From a virus: DNA of 64,000 nucleotides. A program made the position numbers and the translations under genes. The stretch lies in IMG/VR virus record IMGVR_UViG_3300027917_000046, positions 1 through 64,000 of that record; one strand, 5' to 3'. The notes under the pieces were generated by a model that made no database searches, was not told where the DNA came from, and saw only the letters and a program-made list of their open reading frames with translations. Shown in pieces: positions 48,844 through 57,499 of this stretch (its first letter is position 1; the number at the start of each line of letters is the position of its first letter).

Positions 48844-49115
48844 CCGCAACCATTTCGATGGGCGAGCTTCTCGGCGAGGAGCCACAAAAACCGAAGCGCC
48901 CACCGCGCAGCCCCAAGCAACTGAAACTTACCGGACGCAAATTCCGGGTAGGCCAGTGGCGTTGTATTGACCGTACCAAGCTGATCGTCAACAAAGCTGG
49001 TAAGGAAGTTCAGCGTTCAGTTCATGAGCGCATGAACTACGACGCGTCCAAGAAGTACCCACACAGTTCTACCCGGCAAAGACTACGTGAATTGAGACGT
49101 ATTGGATCTTTATGA
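48840..49115 (+). CDS. Basic hypothetical protein (91 aa)
   Basis: 91 residues, Lys/Arg/Pro-rich (EEPQKPKRPPRSPKQLKLTG) with one Cys and a helical end. Likely nucleic-acid-binding. Overlaps ligase and next gene by ATGA. Confidence 0.6.
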   Translation: MTATISMGELLGEEPQKPKRPPRSPKQLKLTGRKFRVGQWRCIDRTKLIVNKAGKEVQRSVHERMNYDASKKYPHSSTRQRLRELRRIGSL

Positions 49116-49300
49116 CTGCCAAATTTGAAAAGCGCAAATTCACCGTATCGCTGGGCGATAGTCAGGCTTACAAGGACAACTACGATGCAATCTTCAGAAA
49201 GGACAAGGATGGATCCGTTCAGAAAAACATACCGAGTACTCAGCCAGAAGGAGAAGGAAGATCTCCATCGGATGAAGATGAAGGCCGAGGAACTGTATGA
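49112..49300 (+). CDS. Hypothetical protein (62 aa)
   Basis: 62 residues; first 40 look like normal protein (MTAKFEKRKFTVSLGDSQAY...), last 25 are Ser/Gly/Glu/Asp-rich and overlap the next gene in another frame. Function unknown. Confidence 0.55.
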   Translation: MTAKFEKRKFTVSLGDSQAYKDNYDAIFRKDKDGSVQKNIPSTQPEGEGRSPSDEDEGRGTV

Positions 49301-49415
49301 GTTGTTCAAAGGCTTGGCAGGGGAACAGGACAACCATCATGCCAGTCGTGAATGGTCACTGGCTGTCACCAATCTGGAGCAATCAGTAATGTGGGCTACG
49401 AAGGCGCTAACATGA
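49209..49415 (+). CDS. Acb2/Tad1-hairpin-like small protein (68 aa)
   Basis: ATG at 49209 after AAAGGACAAGG gives 68 residues; the longer frame upstream overlaps another gene. The pattern YRVLSQKEKEDLHRMKMKAE, then REWSLAVTNLEQSVMWATKA, is that of the Acb2/Tad1 hairpin family: two helices with a C-terminal LxxTxLExxxMWxxKA signature. Acb2 proteins form hexameric sponges for cyclic nucleotides made by CBASS and Thoeris defences. Sequestration by this protein is inferred from that likeness. Confidence 0.65.
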   Translation: MDPFRKTYRVLSQKEKEDLHRMKMKAEELYELFKGLAGEQDNHHASREWSLAVTNLEQSVMWATKALT

Positions 49416-49882
49416 AATGGGATTTATTCTTCCTTAACATGTGCGATCTCGTATCAGGTCTTTCGAAAGACCCCAGCACTAAGACCGGAGCTATCATAGT
49501 CCGTCCAGACAAAACTGTGGCGAGCACTGGGTTCAACGGGTTCCCGAAACCCATGAACGATGATTCTAGCCTGTATAACGACAGACCCACGAAGTATAGT
49601 AGAATCATCCACAGTGAGATGAATGCCTTGCTACATGCACGAGAACCAGTAAAAGGGTACACATTGTACACGACCGGTTGTTGCTGCGACCGGTGTTTCG
49701 TCCATATGGTGCAGGCTGGAATCAAGCGGTTCGTATACTGGGAAGACACCGAGGATATGAAATCCCGGTGGGGAGACCAGTTCGGTAAAGTCTCATCATA
49801 CGCCCTCGAAGCCGACGTCGATCTCGTTCAATACCCTTTAACCTTAAGAGAACGTAAACGTTATAGCGGGCAAAACAAATGA
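49412..49882 (+). CDS. dCMP deaminase
   Basis: 156 residues from ATG at 49412, coupled by ATGA. CDA-fold motifs: KDPSTKTGAIIV, FNGFP, HSEMNAL (His67, Glu69) and CCCDRC (zinc Cys92 and Cys95). Converts dCMP to dUMP for thymidylate synthesis. The usual Pro before the Cys pair is missing. Confidence 0.88.
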   Translation: MKWDLFFLNMCDLVSGLSKDPSTKTGAIIVRPDKTVASTGFNGFPKPMNDDSSLYNDRPTKYSRIIHSEMNALLHAREPVKGYTLYTTGCCCDRCFVHMVQAGIKRFVYWEDTEDMKSRWGDQFGKVSSYALEADVDLVQYPLTLRERKRYSGQNK

Positions 49883-50202
49883 GAACTGTTTTTGTTGCAC
49901 TTATGAGCGTAGTTCTATTCTGCATGGGCGGCCTTGGCGTGATCGCTGCTCAAGAAGGGTATGTTCCGTACAAGGTAATGAGTCCGCCGACCACCGATCG
50001 TGTTAAGCTCGTCGTGAAGTTCATGCCACAGGAAGAAGTAGAGATGTACTGTGGCCCTCGTGCAGAGGGGTGTTATCTCAAGAACGTTGCCGGCTACGAT
50101 GACTGGCTTGTGATGATACCCATTAAGGACTTCAATGACGAGCGCAGTCTCTTCATACTAGGGCACGAAATATTCCACGCCTTAGGAGCGGAGCATGACT
50201 AA
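49879..50202 (+). CDS. Secreted metzincin-like protein
   Basis: 107 residues. A signal peptide (MRTVFVALMSVVLFCMGG, LGVIAAQ) is followed by a small domain with two Cys and ends in LGHEIFHALGAEHD: the full metzincin zinc motif HExxHxxGxxH (His96, Glu97, His100, His106) one residue before the stop. It would act in the periplasm late in infection or on the host wall or proteins. It is the last plus-strand gene and meets the minus-strand gene tail to tail. Confidence 0.75.
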   Translation: MRTVFVALMSVVLFCMGGLGVIAAQEGYVPYKVMSPPTTDRVKLVVKFMPQEEVEMYCGPRAEGCYLKNVAGYDDWLVMIPIKDFNDERSLFILGHEIFHALGAEHD

Positions 50203-50450
50203 CGTTTATCCCTTGCCTTGCGAAGAGCGATGCAAGCATACGTCCCCGAGAATGCGCCTAACGCTACAGGGATCAACATCCACGGATTTGATACATAGCT
50301 CAACACTACTCCGCCGTTGATCACCATCAGGACGGAGGCCATAGACGACGCCTTCCAAATATCATCATGGGCTACCCATTTGATATAGGCTGCCCATGCA
50401 AAGTCAAGCGCGAACATTAGCCAGAACGTCCAAAAGGCTTGCAGAAGCAC
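50199..50450 (-). CDS. Membrane protein (83 aa)
   Basis: GTG at 50450 overlaps the previous stop as TAGTG, behind GGGAGA. 83 residues with three to four hydrophobic segments (about 3-20, 33-50, 52-72) and a basic end. Its conserved-looking SYVSNPWMLIPVALGAFSGT occurs in many phage membrane proteins of unknown role. It ends four bases into the convergent plus-strand gene. Confidence 0.65.
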   Translation of the reverse strand: MLLQAFWTFWLMFALDFAWAAYIKWVAHDDIWKASSMASVLMVINGGVVLSYVSNPWMLIPVALGAFSGTYACIALRKARDKR

Positions 50451-50797
50451 TATTCTCTCCCGCAATGCTTGCAGTCGATAGGTTCGAGCATGTTCTTGCA
50501 GATCCAGTCCGCTGCTTTATATCTCCAGCCTGTGCGGCTGCGCAGGTACCTACGTAGACGATTTGTAATTGTCAACTCCCTCGGATAATCCAGAAACAAA
50601 ACGCTGAACAGCAGGACGTTCAGGACAATGTCCAGCACCCATCCTGCCGCAGCGATAGAAACCATGAACCAATAAAGGAACGGGCTTCTATTTTTAATCT
50701 CTTTGGATTTGGGCTTTGTGCTGAAAACGGCGATATATATGAACCATGAGAGCGCTAGAAGCCCCACCAGGTACAACGGTGTATGAAGTAGCCACAT
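50450..50797 (-). CDS. Membrane protein of the phage LNVxxFxxLPREL type
   Basis: 115 residues with two membrane segments (about 7-27, 41-63) and a WVLDIVLNVLLFSVLFLDYP, RELTITNRLRRYL region, then a CKHCGRE tail. Similar proteins occur near lysis or tail genes in many phages, with no agreed function. ATG at 50797 has AGGAGG upstream. Follows the giant virion gene. Confidence 0.7.
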   Translation of the reverse strand: MWLLHTPLYLVGLLALSWFIYIAVFSTKPKSKEIKNRSPFLYWFMVSIAAAGWVLDIVLNVLLFSVLFLDYPRELTITNRLRRYLRSRTGWRYKAADWICKNMLEPIDCKHCGRE

Positions 50798-50809
50798 CTT
50801 GTTAGCCTC

Positions 50810-53800
50810 CTAGAAGTAGCGAACGCCCGGCGTCGCGCGTTGGAAGTCTTTTAGAAGACCTGCTGTGTCGCCCTGGAAAGCGTTGACAGTGAGGTTCATC
50901 AGCTGTTCAGCTGACGGACCCAGCAGGGACAGACCGCCACCATACTTCATATCCTGTCCCGTGTCAAGTGCTATTTGCCCCGGACCGTAGATTCCGGCAC
51001 GTTGGACGCCCCTCATGAGCCAATCTGCTCCATCCCAATCATCGTGGTCGTCGCCCGCGTTGGGCGTCAGGATCGACCGCAGCATGTCAGACATAATGAT
51101 TACAGGCACATAGGAGATCAAACCTAGAGCCGGGGTGTAGTTCCCGTGGCCGAGTTCGCCCGCCATGCGGTTGATGATGGTTTGCTGGAATAGGTAGGTG
51201 TATTGCTTCAAGTGGGACACCAGAATCCAGTTCGGATCACTCATGTAGATAGGACGGAGAGCCGCGTTCGGACGCAGGATGGCCTGGTCAACCCACAGGT
51301 TGATGGCCGCTCGCATGTTGTCGTTGAGGATAAGGCTTCCGTCCGGATGGGTTTGGACGTCTTCCTTGGTCAGATTCAGCTCTTTCAGGAACCGTTCGCT
51401 GTGCTCATTCACGCCTTTCGCATGCCGAAGGATGAACTGCTGCGCAGCGGCGGAGGCTGAGATACGCATGCTCTTGTTCCAGTTCTCCATACCGTTATAC
51501 TTGAAGAAGAGCTCGTTGATCTTCTTCAGAGTCGGTGACATGAACTGGCTCGAATACATGTCCGTAACCACCTGGACGTCGTTGGCCGTATTGATGGCGC
51601 CGACGAGGGCCGCAAGACCGGCCTTGTCGTCTTTCATCGTCCCTACCAACTCGCGGATCCCACGGAAGAAGGCTTTGGTGGCCTCGCCAAAGGTACCACC
51701 TCTCACCACAATTCCGAGCGGATCCACGATAGACGAGAACAGCGCCAGCGGGAGTAGGCGGATGTTCTGGTAGGTCGTGACAGCGCCAAACGCAGCACGT
51801 AGCTGCGGCGACATATCAGCACCGAGAGTTCCCTCCATCGCCTTCACGGCGTTGTCGAAGGTCTCGAGCTGTCGCTCAGTCGCACCCTGTTCTTTAGCCT
51901 CCTGACGGGCTTTGAGAATCTCCTCGCCGGAATTGCCGAACCGGCTAGTATATTCCCCACGTCGCGCCGCACGGGCTGTATATTGGGACATAATCCCAAA
52001 CAGGTTGTTCTCTAGGAACGGGGCCAGCTCTGCCTCCGGGATGGCCGTCATTGTCCGTTCCTGCGTAAAGGGGGCGTAGAACGTCAAGTTTAGAGTCTCG
52101 TCGCCCTGTGAGTTCCCCAGCATGTTGATGTCTCCCACGATGTTGCTGTAGATCTGTTCTGCGTGGGCGATGTTGTACTTCTTGAGCAGGTCGAGGAACG
52201 CCTGACGGTTGTCGCGCACGTATTGCAAGTTGAACACACGCGGGAAGTAGTTCTTGACCTTCTGCAGATCCTTGTAGATCGGGTTGTCGAACTCATCGCG
52301 CTTCACCCTTCCTTCTTCGCGGACGATGGTCTTAACCCCGGACTCTTGCAGGTAGTCATACAGTTCATCGAGCACCTTGCGAACCTCCGCACGTGCAGAT
52401 TCGAGATCCGGCCGTGTCGGACGGTTTTCGCGCATAGCGCTCACGATCTCCTGCTGATCAGCCTCGGACATAGTCGCGATGGCCTTGGCCACGCGGTTCA
52501 GGAAGCTGTTGTAGACCGTGTGCTTCTCCTGCAAGAACCCCGGACGCTGTCCTTGGGTCCCGGTCTTGATGTGGAAATCGTCCATGACCTTGGTCAGCGG
52601 TTCGTAGCCGTAGTCCCGCACCGCTCCCGTGGCTGTGTATAGCCACTTATCAAGGAAGCTTCCTAGCGCCGGCCAGACGCGGTCCGCAGCCTCACGAGAG
52701 GCCATGGGCTTCTCGTTGTTCAGGACTTGCGCGAACGTGTTGCGGTCGGCGAAGCGGCCTTCATGGAAGGCGTGCATCAGCTCGCTGGCACCGATGGCGG
52801 TGTCGAGCTGGACGTCGTCGGTCCAGATAGCCGTGATCTTACGGAACACGGTCTTGACCTTGTCGAACCAAGTAAGTGTCTCCGGCCCTACCGGCATCTT
52901 GATCTGTCCAGAGGCCCAGAACTGATACATATAAGCCAGCCGTTCAACCGGGTCGTCCAGCTGGTTCAGCGCATCCGGTTCATCCTTTAGCAGTTCGCGT
53001 AGTCGTGCTACCATCGGGGTAGCGTTAGCGGCGTTCTTAAGCACGCGTGCAGCCTTGGCGTCATGGGCCAGCAGCCGCTTGAAGAAGGCGTGCATAGCCT
53101 CGTGGCGAGCCACGCTCATCGGGTCGGCTGCGTTCATAGAGATACGCAGCATCTCGATCGCATCGGTGCCGATGAACTCACCCGCTTCCTCCATCTTGGA
53201 GAACACGACGATAGCCATGTCTTTGCCGAGGACCTTCTCCACGTATTCCCTCACGTCTTTCTTCTGCTGCTCCGTTACGGTGTCCGTTCCGAGCTTGACC
53301 TTGGAGAAGATACCACGCATAGCGGCGCCCTCTTCCTGGCCCCACAGGCTCTTCCCGAACTCCTCAATGGATCTGCGGACCTCTGCTGAAGCGTGGTAAG
53401 CTCCGGCCATTATCACAAGCTTCCGCATTTCCGGGTCCTTCACGTCCTTTGCGTATTTATCAACCAGCTCGGGATTCTCTTTTTCTAATATAGCGGAGAA
53501 TTCGTCCCGGGAGTAGATCAGACCAGTGAACTCTTCGTATTGTCTTCCGGTCAAGATCGACTGAACCGCGTCTATGACCGTATTCGGTAGCTTACCGAAC
53601 TGCTTCTCCAACCGGTCTACAAGTCTTCCACGCATGATGGCTAGTTCCGGTCCGTCCTCCACACCTACTAGAAGGAATCTCGGGTCCTGGATCCGATCGC
53701 GATAGTCGATCGGCTTGGCTTCCCGGAAGTGCCCTTCGTGGATCTTCTCGAACATGTAGCTGAGTTTCTCCCCGGCGGGCGCCACGAATCCCAGGAACTC

Positions 53801-56800
53801 CAGGATGCTGCTGAACACGCGTTTCAACTTGGATGACTTCGGTAGAACAAGTTCGCCCGTTGCCCACATAGCGTAGGCCTGCACGAACAGTTCTTCCGGT
53901 GCTTCCAACCAGTGCGACCACATCTCGCTCGAGTAGTTCTTTTTAATAGTCTCGATGATCTTCTTCTGACGGGCCAGCTCAAGGATCTTAGCTGTGTGAT
54001 CCTTTCCATACTTACCAGTCATACGGCCCACGATGGCGTGCCCGATCTCGTGGTGCAGCGTGTGCATCCACGTTCTACCGAAGCCTTCAGCCCCGTTAGC
54101 GTAGATTGAGATGACGTCGTAGATCTGGTTCTGAATGGCTGAGTGCTCGGTAATGAAGATTCCCTCACCAGGATGTGTATCCGGTTCCAGCTTGAGGATT
54201 GTATTGATCTTGCCCAGAACACGTTCAACCTCGTCGTTCATCTGTTTGATGTTGGCTTCACCGAAGACCGCATTTTGTAGTTCCAACTCCAACGAAGACT
54301 GGAAGGTTTGGTATTCCTTCTTCGCCTTGTTGTATTCCGCCATAGCGTCGGCCATGCCGTGTCCGCGATCGGCGGCGGCTTTTTTTACTGCTTCGCGTTT
54401 GAGGTTCAGATCGTCGAGCAGCTCGCGTGCCCGCGCTACGTGCTTCTTCCCTACCTTCTTGCGGATATCCTCAACCTGGGATTCCCAATTGTTCTTAATC
54501 CAGCGCTTCAGCTTCTTCTTGATGTCAGTCAGGAATATGCCCACGGCTTCACGCGGCTTAGCTGTCAGCCCTTCGTCCTTGCGTAGCTTTCTCGCCTCAT
54601 TAATCTCGTCCAATTGGTCCTGTTCAAGCACTTCATCGGCTCTTACGATGCCGTGTCCGCCACCAGGTGATAGCTCCATCGGGTAAACTAGGGTGTCGCG
54701 CGTAGCCCCGCCTAGCTGTCTCTCGATAGCCTTCTGCGACTCCTCGTAGATCTCTTGGTCGGCGGTTTCCTGCTTCTTGGCCGTGCGGCGTTCTTGCCCA
54801 ACCGGCAATCTTGTTTCTTCCTCTACGATACGCGCACCTTTTCTGTCCTGCGAGCGACGTGTTGTTCCCAGTTCCTCGCGCTCAACTTGCAGCGCCTCTG
54901 TCGCGTCGGCTTCCTCAGCGCGGGCCATGACATACTCGATGGCACGTTGCAGACGCCGCCATTCCGGGTCTCCCGGAACAAGCTGCTGCTTCCCGCCTTC
55001 CCTGGTGGGCTTGATTATCTCGTCAGCGACGAAGCGGGCCTGCATGTCGATCAACGGCTCTAGGGCTTCCGCCAACGAAGCACCTTCGGCCAGATCATCC
55101 AGAGCTCCCTCAACGAGAGGCTGTGTAATGTCTGCAGCCTGCTGTTCGCGTTCGTAGTATTCGCCCAGCGCATCTAGGGCCTTTTCGCGTTGCGGCGTTC
55201 CCTTCTTGGTCTTGCGGATGCCCTTACGGAGCTCACGGGCTGTCTTGTTCTGCGGGAACTCAGCATTACGGATCATGCCGTAGGTGATCTTACGCCCGCC
55301 AAACGTTCCGAGATACAGGTTATCCGAGAACTCCGGCACCTTCAATCCCTTGAACTCCGGCATGCTCATAAGGGCCGAAATACCACGGCCGAACATATCC
55401 GATACGAACTTGAGTGTTCCCTCGCGTGATTGCTGGCGCTGGGTCTTCATCATCAGCTTGACCAAACGCGGGGCACTCAGCTTGTTCTGGTAACCACCTT
55501 CGCGCTTGATCGTGAAGACACCTTGTTCCGGCGTGTGGTCACCGAACTGCTTAGGCTCCTTGATGGACTCGAAATCCACCTTGCCCAGCTTGAATGTATC
55601 CGGGTCTTCGACCTCGATCGTGTATTCGTTATCGCCGTGGCGCTGCACAACGAAGCGGGCCAAGTGCGGCGGGTATGAGGTTCTCAGCCCTTCGAGGGCG
55701 TCCTCGGCCTCGCCACGGTGCTCGTATCTCTTGTCCAGACGCGGGTCGCCCTGGAACTCCGGTGTGGGCGCCAAGTCCTTCTCGAGGATGGACTGCGGGC
55801 CCTCTTCGCGCAACGCGTCCAGCTGGTCCAGCACGTTTTCAGTTTTCTCACCGAACACTTCCTGCATAGCCGCAACGAAGCGCTTGTTGTATTCACCTTG
55901 GCCTTCGATGAAGTCCATCATCTGCGGCGCAAGTTCTTCGTCGATGATCCGGCGTAGATTCGGATCAGCCAAGAACTGGGCACCCAGGTTTTGGCGCAGA
56001 ACTCTCTGGACCTGCTGCATACGAGCATTGCCAAAGCGCGTGGACTCGCCAGTCGCACTCTTGATGGTGCTTATAGCCTGACGACGCCCCTCTCGGTTGC
56101 TGAACACTCTACCGGCCGCTGCCTCCAAGAAGGCGTCTGTCTTGTCCCCAAATACCTTACGCAGCCCGCGCAGCACGCCGGGGTTCTTGAAGCCGCTGGG
56201 CTCCTGTAGGAGCTGCCGGATAGACTGGGACATGGCCAGCAGTGACTCCGGAGAAGCGGTGTTCTTGAACTCCGGCAGGACGTGCTCCATCATAACCTTA
56301 TGGACCTCGTCGTCCATAGGTGTCCGTTCTTCTATCTCGGTCTTCTGGACGGATCTCAGCCCTTCGTCAAAACGCTTGCCGAAGACCTTCCGTCGCTCAG
56401 ACGCTACGAACTGAGACCGGATCTCCGGGTCCGTCGTGTAGCCTCTAAATTGCTCGTTTTCCGGTAGTTGAGCCGCTTCGGCCAGAATGTCGTCGGTTAC
56501 CCCGTCGCTCTCACTAAGCACGCGAGAAAGCTCCTCAGCGTCCGTGGTGCCCTCGGAACCCGGGGGTACGTCATTCTCCCCTGTGGGCACCCGATCCTTC
56601 GCCATACGGTCCCTGAACGCGCTCAGGCTGACGTTTGCGCCTACCCCGATCCCCCCGAGGGCCAGACCGCCGATACCACCGACGATGGCCGACTCCCGTA
56701 GCTGGGCGGTGTCGATCTCATGTTCCGGGTTGACGATCTGACGCCCGAACTCCCCAGCACCTTGCTGCAAGGTTTCTGTGACGCTTTCGCCTACCCCTGA

Positions 56801-57490
56801 CTTCAGAAGCTCCTTCGGAGCCTCCTTAACTGTCTCTTTGAAGCCCTTATCGGCTGCGCGGCGGAGCCCCTGCTTGCTCAGACCTCGGGCCAAACGACCA
56901 GCCCCTGACCCTACTTCCAGCAGGCCGCCCACGGCGCCTTTGGCAGCAGCGTGCCCTAGGAGCTCTCCGGCCCCTAGTTTCTTACCCTCCGGGTCCTCGC
57001 GCAACGTCTGAACCTGTTCCCCACCCTCAGCGATACCTGATAGGGCCGCTGTGGCGAATACCGGGTGCTTTGTAAGCAGAGATGCGCCCACTAGCGGGAG
57101 CGTCGAGCCAAAAGCCTGCCCAACACTTTGGGAGACGAACTGAGTCAGATCTGCGAAATCCCGGACCGCCGTCGAGTCTTTGATCGGCATCCCGATCTTT
57201 TGGGAGTCCTCGATATACTTTTCGGCTTCTGCGAACCGACGTTGGGCGAACTCGTCCATACCCATCGCCAGCCCCGTCTGTCCGACGAAGCTCTCGAAGG
57301 TGCTGGCAAGCCCTAGGGCCCCGCCGCGCAGCCCTCTACGGAATGGGCCAGCGGCTTGCGCCTCAGCTTCAAGGGGATCGGTAACTGGAGCCTGTTGCCC
57401 CAACTCTGCCGTTGCTTCGTCTACAGCTCGACCTTCCGACAGCCCCAACTCAGTTGTGGCGTCTAGAATACGGTCTCTGCTACGCGCCAT
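50810..57490 (-). CDS. Giant internal virion protein (2226 aa) with two HExxH motifs
   Basis: A 2226-residue protein, the largest in the window. The N-terminus has helical and Gly/Ala-rich hydrophobic parts; the middle is long, charged and helical. HEIGH at residues 1147-1151 (in LHHEIGHAIVG) and HEAMH at 1463-1467 (in ARHEAMHAFF) are zinc-peptidase-like. The C-terminus (PLALFSSIVDPLGIVVRGG and LKQYTYLFQQ) resembles internal virion proteins that are ejected with DNA. No RNA polymerase motif was seen. It lies after the tail genes, where internal proteins usually are. ATG has GGAGTAATTC upstream. Confidence 0.8.
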   Translation of the reverse strand: MARSRDRILDATTELGLSEGRAVDEATAELGQQAPVTDPLEAEAQAAGPFRRGLRGGALGLASTFESFVGQTGLAMGMDEFAQRRFAEAEKYIEDSQKIGMPIKDSTAVRDFADLTQFVSQSVGQAFGSTLPLVGASLLTKHPVFATAALSGIAEGGEQVQTLREDPEGKKLGAGELLGHAAAKGAVGGLLEVGSGAGRLARGLSKQGLRRAADKGFKETVKEAPKELLKSGVGESVTETLQQGAGEFGRQIVNPEHEIDTAQLRESAIVGGIGGLALGGIGVGANVSLSAFRDRMAKDRVPTGENDVPPGSEGTTDAEELSRVLSESDGVTDDILAEAAQLPENEQFRGYTTDPEIRSQFVASERRKVFGKRFDEGLRSVQKTEIEERTPMDDEVHKVMMEHVLPEFKNTASPESLLAMSQSIRQLLQEPSGFKNPGVLRGLRKVFGDKTDAFLEAAAGRVFSNREGRRQAISTIKSATGESTRFGNARMQQVQRVLRQNLGAQFLADPNLRRIIDEELAPQMMDFIEGQGEYNKRFVAAMQEVFGEKTENVLDQLDALREEGPQSILEKDLAPTPEFQGDPRLDKRYEHRGEAEDALEGLRTSYPPHLARFVVQRHGDNEYTIEVEDPDTFKLGKVDFESIKEPKQFGDHTPEQGVFTIKREGGYQNKLSAPRLVKLMMKTQRQQSREGTLKFVSDMFGRGISALMSMPEFKGLKVPEFSDNLYLGTFGGRKITYGMIRNAEFPQNKTARELRKGIRKTKKGTPQREKALDALGEYYEREQQAADITQPLVEGALDDLAEGASLAEALEPLIDMQARFVADEIIKPTREGGKQQLVPGDPEWRRLQRAIEYVMARAEEADATEALQVEREELGTTRRSQDRKGARIVEEETRLPVGQERRTAKKQETADQEIYEESQKAIERQLGGATRDTLVYPMELSPGGGHGIVRADEVLEQDQLDEINEARKLRKDEGLTAKPREAVGIFLTDIKKKLKRWIKNNWESQVEDIRKKVGKKHVARARELLDDLNLKREAVKKAAADRGHGMADAMAEYNKAKKEYQTFQSSLELELQNAVFGEANIKQMNDEVERVLGKINTILKLEPDTHPGEGIFITEHSAIQNQIYDVISIYANGAEGFGRTWMHTLHHEIGHAIVGRMTGKYGKDHTAKILELARQKKIIETIKKNYSSEMWSHWLEAPEELFVQAYAMWATGELVLPKSSKLKRVFSSILEFLGFVAPAGEKLSYMFEKIHEGHFREAKPIDYRDRIQDPRFLLVGVEDGPELAIMRGRLVDRLEKQFGKLPNTVIDAVQSILTGRQYEEFTGLIYSRDEFSAILEKENPELVDKYAKDVKDPEMRKLVIMAGAYHASAEVRRSIEEFGKSLWGQEEGAAMRGIFSKVKLGTDTVTEQQKKDVREYVEKVLGKDMAIVVFSKMEEAGEFIGTDAIEMLRISMNAADPMSVARHEAMHAFFKRLLAHDAKAARVLKNAANATPMVARLRELLKDEPDALNQLDDPVERLAYMYQFWASGQIKMPVGPETLTWFDKVKTVFRKITAIWTDDVQLDTAIGASELMHAFHEGRFADRNTFAQVLNNEKPMASREAADRVWPALGSFLDKWLYTATGAVRDYGYEPLTKVMDDFHIKTGTQGQRPGFLQEKHTVYNSFLNRVAKAIATMSEADQQEIVSAMRENRPTRPDLESARAEVRKVLDELYDYLQESGVKTIVREEGRVKRDEFDNPIYKDLQKVKNYFPRVFNLQYVRDNRQAFLDLLKKYNIAHAEQIYSNIVGDINMLGNSQGDETLNLTFYAPFTQERTMTAIPEAELAPFLENNLFGIMSQYTARAARRGEYTSRFGNSGEEILKARQEAKEQGATERQLETFDNAVKAMEGTLGADMSPQLRAAFGAVTTYQNIRLLPLALFSSIVDPLGIVVRGGTFGEATKAFFRGIRELVGTMKDDKAGLAALVGAINTANDVQVVTDMYSSQFMSPTLKKINELFFKYNGMENWNKSMRISASAAAQQFILRHAKGVNEHSERFLKELNLTKEDVQTHPDGSLILNDNMRAAINLWVDQAILRPNAALRPIYMSDPNWILVSHLKQYTYLFQQTIINRMAGELGHGNYTPALGLISYVPVIIMSDMLRSILTPNAGDDHDDWDGADWLMRGVQRAGIYGPGQIALDTGQDMKYGGGLSLLGPSAEQLMNLTVNAFQGDTAGLLKDFQRATPGVRYF

Positions 57491-57499
57491 GAATTACTC

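Noticed and set aside
50810-57490. Virion RNA polymerase as in N4-like phages
   Set aside because: No RNA polymerase motifs seen by eye in the 2226-residue protein, and sigma70-type promoters precede several operons.
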